Shown piece after piece: positions 61,161-64,000 of a DNA stretch of 64,000 nt. The notes below the pieces were generated by a model. The model did not search any database. It was not told where the DNA came from and saw only the letters and a list, made by a program, of their open reading frames with translations. Every line of letters starts with the position of its first letter. Position 1 is the first letter of the stretch. Made by a program: the position numbers and the translations under genes. This DNA is from Rhizobium sp. ZPR4. GTDB lineage: Bacteria > Pseudomonadota > Alphaproteobacteria > Rhizobiales > Rhizobiaceae. The stretch covers positions 1,116,001 to 1,180,000 of the forward strand of contig NZ_CP157968.1 of the NCBI RefSeq assembly GCF_040215725.1, written 5' to 3'.

Positions 61161-62246
61161 ATGGCCAATGTTTCCATTCGCGAACTTGCAATCGATTTCG
61201 GCAGTGTCAGCGTCCTGAAATCGCTCAATATCGAAATACAATCCGGTGAGTTCATCGTGCTGCTCGGCCCCTCCGGCTGCGGTAAGTCGACCCTGCTCAA
61301 CGCCATTGCCGGGCTGACCGATATCACCGACGGCCAGATCTGGATCGGCGACAAGAACGTCACCTGGGAAGAGCCGAAGGATCGCGGCATCGGCATGGTG
61401 TTTCAATCCTATGCGCTCTATCCGACGATGACGGTCGAGGGAAACCTCTCCTTCGGGCTGCGCATCGCCGGCATGGCGAAGGAAGAGATCGCCCAGCGTG
61501 TCGACCGCGCCGTGCAGATCCTGCAGATCGATCCTTTGCGCAAGCGACGGCCGGGCGAATTGTCCGGTGGTCAGCGCCAGCGTGTCGCGATCGGCCGCGC
61601 CCTGGTGCGAGATGTCGATGTCTTCCTGTTCGACGAGCCGCTCTCCAATCTCGACGCCAAGCTTAGAACCGAGCTGCGCGTCGAGCTGAAGCGCCTGCAT
61701 AGCGGTCTCGGCTCGACGATGATCTATGTGACGCACGATCAGATCGAGGCTCTGACGCTTGCTGATCGTATCGCTGTCATGAGCGGTGGGGTCATCCAGC
61801 AATTCGCCACGCCGAAGGAGATCTACCGGCGCCCGGTCAATCGCTTCGTTGCAGGCTTCGTTGGCTCGCCTTCGATGAACTTCCTGTCGGGGCAGGTGAC
61901 GAGCAATGGCGGTGTTCCGGCTTTTACATTACCTGACGGCCGGACGATCGATCTCAACGGCTACGACTTTTCCGGAACGCCCGGTGAGGGCCGCAAGGCT
62001 ACGCTTGGTGTCCGGCCGGAGCAGATGCAGTTCCAGCCCGCGGGCGGGCGGGCTGCCAGCCTGCCGGCGACTTTCACCATCGTCGAGCCCATGGGCTCGG
62101 ACAATCTGATCTGGGGTCAGGTCGGCAGCGAGACCATGTCGGTCCGCATCGATGCCGATGAGGATGTCGCGCTCGACACCGAGCAGCCGGTTTATTTCCA
62201 GCCGGCGCTCGCATCGTTGTTCGGCGAAGACGGGCAGCGTTTATAA
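61161..62246 (+). CDS. Carbohydrate ABC transporter ATPase (MalK/UgpC/MsmK type)
   Basis: ATPase of 361 residues with Walker A GPSGCGKSTLLNAIAG, the Q-loop region VFQSYALYPTMTV, signature [15 protein letters not shown] and Walker B VFLFDEPLSNLDAKLR. The H-loop is VTHDQIEAL. The C-terminal ~120 residues form the OB/TOBE regulatory domain with LGVRPEQMQF, as in MalK-type subunits. It ends the sugar operon and is followed by a strong hairpin. Confidence 0.92.
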   Translation: MANVSIRELAIDFGSVSVLKSLNIEIQSGEFIVLLGPSGCGKSTLLNAIAGLTDITDGQIWIGDKNVTWEEPKDRGIGMVFQSYALYPTMTVEGNLSFGLRIAGMAKEEIAQRVDRAVQILQIDPLRKRRPGELSGGQRQRVAIGRALVRDVDVFLFDEPLSNLDAKLRTELRVELKRLHSGLGSTMIYVTHDQIEALTLADRIAVMSGGVIQQFATPKEIYRRPVNRFVAGFVGSPSMNFLSGQVTSNGGVPAFTLPDGRTIDLNGYDFSGTPGEGRKATLGVRPEQMQFQPAGGRAASLPATFTIVEPMGSDNLIWGQVGSETMSVRIDADEDVALDTEQPVYFQPALASLFGEDGQRL

Positions 62247-62252
62247 GATGCC

Positions 62253-62282
62253 GTGCCGCGCGTTGGATGAAGCGCGCGGCAC
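62253..62282. terminator. Bidirectional terminator hairpin
   Basis: GTGCCGCGCG / CGCGCGGCAC form a perfect 10-bp stem with a 10-base loop between the ATPase gene (plus) and the convergent methyltransferase gene (minus), 6 bp from each stop. Confidence 0.7.
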
Positions 62283-62287
62283 AATCT

Positions 62288-63349
62288 TCATGCCCTGACT
62301 TCGAAAACCATGTTGAACGGCGTTTCAGTCGCCTTGCGGAAATGCGAATAACCCGCATCCATGGCGACCTTGCGCAGTTTCAGCTCGCCGGCTTGCGCAC
62401 CCAGGCCGAGCCCGACTTCCTGGGACAGCGAGGCTGGAGTGCAGATCATCGTCGATGCGCCGTAGTAGACGCGTCCGACCGGATTGAGATTATCTTTCAG
62501 GCAATCCTGTGCGAAGGGTTCGACGATCATCCAGGTGCCGTCATCGGCGAGGGTTTCCTTGATATGTTTGCCGGCGCCGACGGGATCGCCCATGTCGTGC
62601 AGGCAATCGAACATCGCCACAAGATCGTAGTCGGCAGCGGGGAAGTCCTTGGCAGTCGCCTGCTCGAAAGTAATCCGGCCCGCAACGCCTGCTTCCCTTG
62701 CTGCCGCCTTCGCTCGTTCGATGGACGGGAGATGGTAGTCGAAGCCGAAGAAGGTCGAGTTCGGATAGGCTTCGGCCATCAGGATGGTAGAAGCGCCATG
62801 GCCGCAGCCGACATCGGCGACGATAGCGCCGGCCTCGAGCTTTTCCCTCATGCCATCGAGCGCCGGTATCCACTCCGAAACGAGATGGCTGTTGTAGCCC
62901 GTTCGGAAAAAGCGCTCCGTGCCGCGGAACAGGCAGGCGCTGTGCTCATGCCAGCCAAGGCCGCTGCCAGTCTTGAAGGCGTTAACGACCTTCGGCTCGT
63001 CGATCCACATGGATTGAACGACATCGAAAGCGCCTGCGAAGAAAGCAGGGCTGTTTTCCTCCGCAAACACCATTGCCTGTTCCGGCGTCAGATAGAAGCG
63101 CTCGGTTTCGTCGTTGTAACTGACATAGTCGGCGGCTGCCTGAGCGGACAGCCATTCACGCACATAGCGCTCCTTCACGCCGACCTTGTCGGCCAGTTCC
63201 GCCGAGGTCATCGGCGTTCCATCGGCCATGGCCTTGAACAGGCCCAAATGGTCTCCGAGCGTTACCAGCACGCCCGAGACCGCCGCGCCGAGATCGCCGA
63301 CCAGGCGCCCGACAAGCGTATCGAGTTTCTGCATATCAGGTTCGCGCAT
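62288..63349 (-). CDS. SAM-dependent class I methyltransferase with N-terminal winged helix
   Basis: Protein of 353 residues. The first ~90 residues form a winged-helix dimerisation domain (LGLFKAMADGTPMTSAELADKVGVKERYVREWL split), as in O-methyltransferases. The Rossmann domain starts at AIVADVGCGHGASTILMAEAYPNSTFFGFDYH, which contains motif I (VGCGHG) and the acidic motif-II end. DLVAMFDCLHDMGDP is motif IV-like. It stands alone between a terminator and the glutathione peroxidase gene. The substrate is unknown; the fold resembles small-molecule O-methyltransferases and the ubiquinone-type family. Confidence 0.85.
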   Translation of the reverse strand: MREPDMQKLDTLVGRLVGDLGAAVSGVLVTLGDHLGLFKAMADGTPMTSAELADKVGVKERYVREWLSAQAAADYVSYNDETERFYLTPEQAMVFAEENSPAFFAGAFDVVQSMWIDEPKVVNAFKTGSGLGWHEHSACLFRGTERFFRTGYNSHLVSEWIPALDGMREKLEAGAIVADVGCGHGASTILMAEAYPNSTFFGFDYHLPSIERAKAAAREAGVAGRITFEQATAKDFPAADYDLVAMFDCLHDMGDPVGAGKHIKETLADDGTWMIVEPFAQDCLKDNLNPVGRVYYGASTMICTPASLSQEVGLGLGAQAGELKLRKVAMDAGYSHFRKATETPFNMVFEVRA

Positions 63350-63533
63350 GACATCCTCCCATCAGAATTGATGCAGCGTTCCGTCACGATGTATTCGGAT
63401 AGGGAAAGATACTCCCGGGCCGCGAGGCAGGCAATTACGCCATCCGGCTGAACAGGCTCAGCCCCGCGCCGAAAGCGGGCGCAACCTATTGATGCAATGT
63501 GCTATTTTGGCGGTTCAGAGGATGCTGGATGCC

Positions 63534-64000
63534 TCAGCCGAGGCGCGCCAGCTCCTTTTCCAGAACCGAGAGCAGCCGCGGATCGTCGGCCGTTACATCA
63601 GGCGCAAAGCGGGCCGCAACCTTGCCGTCACGGCCGATCAGGAATTTTTCGAAATTCCAGACGATGCCGCCGTTTTCGCCGGTATGCAGGCCGCGGTCGG
63701 CCAGGCGGACACGCATCGGGCCATCTCCGGTCGTCTCCACGCCTGAGGCGATGAGACTGTTATAGAGCGGATGGCGCTCTTCGCCTGTGACGGCGATCTT
63801 TGAGAACATCGGGAACTGCACGTCGTAAGTCAGCGTGCAGAAGTCCAGGATTTCCTTGTCGCTGCCAGGCTCCTGTCCCTTGAAGTCGTTGGCCGGAAAG
63901 CCAGCGATGACCAGACCTTCGTCGCACTTTTCCTCATAGAGCTTTTCCAGTCCTTCGTACTGCACCGTCAGGCCGCATTTGGACGCGACATTGACGACCA
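63534..64000 (-). CDS. Glutathione peroxidase (partial, cut by right edge)
   Basis: Thiol peroxidase of the GPx/BtuE family. The 5' end lies beyond the window; the readable part starts VVNVASKCGLTVQYEGLEKLY and ends LLSVLEKELARLG. The peroxidatic Cys (SKCGLT), Gln of FPANDFKGQEPG and Trp of IVWNFEKFLIGRDG form the conserved catalytic set. Members reduce hydrogen peroxide or lipid hydroperoxides with glutathione or thioredoxin. The first visible bases at 63966-64000 are in frame, so nothing suggests truncation of the gene itself. Confidence 0.9.
   Translation of the reverse strand, partial: VVNVASKCGLTVQYEGLEKLYEEKCDEGLVIAGFPANDFKGQEPGSDKEILDFCTLTYDVQFPMFSKIAVTGEERHPLYNSLIASGVETTGDGPMRVRLADRGLHTGENGGIVWNFEKFLIGRDGKVAARFAPDVTADDPRLLSVLEKELARLG

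Noticed and set aside
1..64000. tRNA, rRNA, CRISPR arrays, insertion sequences, phage genes or replication origin
   Set aside because: No cloverleaf-like, repeat-spacer, transposase, integrase or repABC-type signal was seen on reading both strands; short or divergent examples could be missed by eye.

Overview
The window looks like a catabolic, transport-rich region of a Rhizobium-type alphaproteobacterium. Supporting signs are a complete rhamnose locus in the Rhizobium leguminosarum order (rhaR-S-T-P-Q-U-K divergent from rhaD-I), GC-rich coding sequence with strong AGGAGG-type ribosome sites, many short-overlap (ATGA) operons, and a rhizobial-type intergenic repeat at 35581-35681. I saw no tRNA, rRNA, CRISPR array, phage or insertion sequence. 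Most of the sequence is uptake-plus-catabolism modules, as is common on rhizobial secondary replicons.

Layout. (1) 1-9685, minus strand: a peptide-type ABC transporter with two FAD amine/amino-acid oxidases, an SDR and a MarR regulator. An unidentified gene runs off the left edge and appears to change frame. (2) 9894-18498, minus: one long operon encoding a degenerate acylphosphatase-like protein, a free Rieske protein, a Rieske-less oxygenase catalytic subunit, a GST-like protein, an 8-oxoguanine/guanine deaminase-type amidohydrolase and a BMP/nucleoside-type ABC importer. The three oxygenase parts resemble the NdmC/NdmD/NdmE methylxanthine N7-demethylase, and the neighbours point to purine-like substrates. 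(3) 18629-26471: a LuxR solo flanked by two proline-iminopeptidase-type hydrolases, the first leading a five-gene peptide-importer operon. The LuxR carries the Met/Trp substitutions typical of plant-responsive (OryR/PsoR/PipR/NesR) regulators. A gamma-glutamyltransferase/amidohydrolase pair follows at 26555-29433.

(4) 29921-32114: an NAD-dependent epimerase and a BaiN/HI0933-type flavoprotein. (5) 32398-36535: a TetR regulator, a Gfo/Idh/MocA dehydrogenase, a DUF993 aldolase-like protein and a TIM-barrel isomerase, with matching 14-bp palindromes before both tetR and the operon. (6) 36624-38958: a branched-chain amino-acid-type binding protein and an APH(6)-like kinase. (7) 38955-49821: the rhamnose locus, with a 19-bp near-identical inverted repeat carrying the -35 boxes of both divergent promoters.

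(8) 49864-55285: a WYL regulator divergent from a VOC protein, an HpcH/HpaI aldolase, a 48-residue secreted or membrane-anchored peptide, a LacI regulator and a class I fructose-bisphosphate aldolase. (9) 55717-62246: a sugar operon (isomerase, dehydrogenase, binding protein, two permeases, ATPase) behind two LacI-type palindromes 89 bp apart. (10) 62288-64000, minus: a class I methyltransferase and a glutathione peroxidase cut by the right edge.

Recurring themes are perfect hairpins placed directly after binding-protein genes and before the next transporter gene (three loci), and palindromic operators that tie local regulators to their targets. Functions are read from sequence motifs and gene order only; substrates are inferred.
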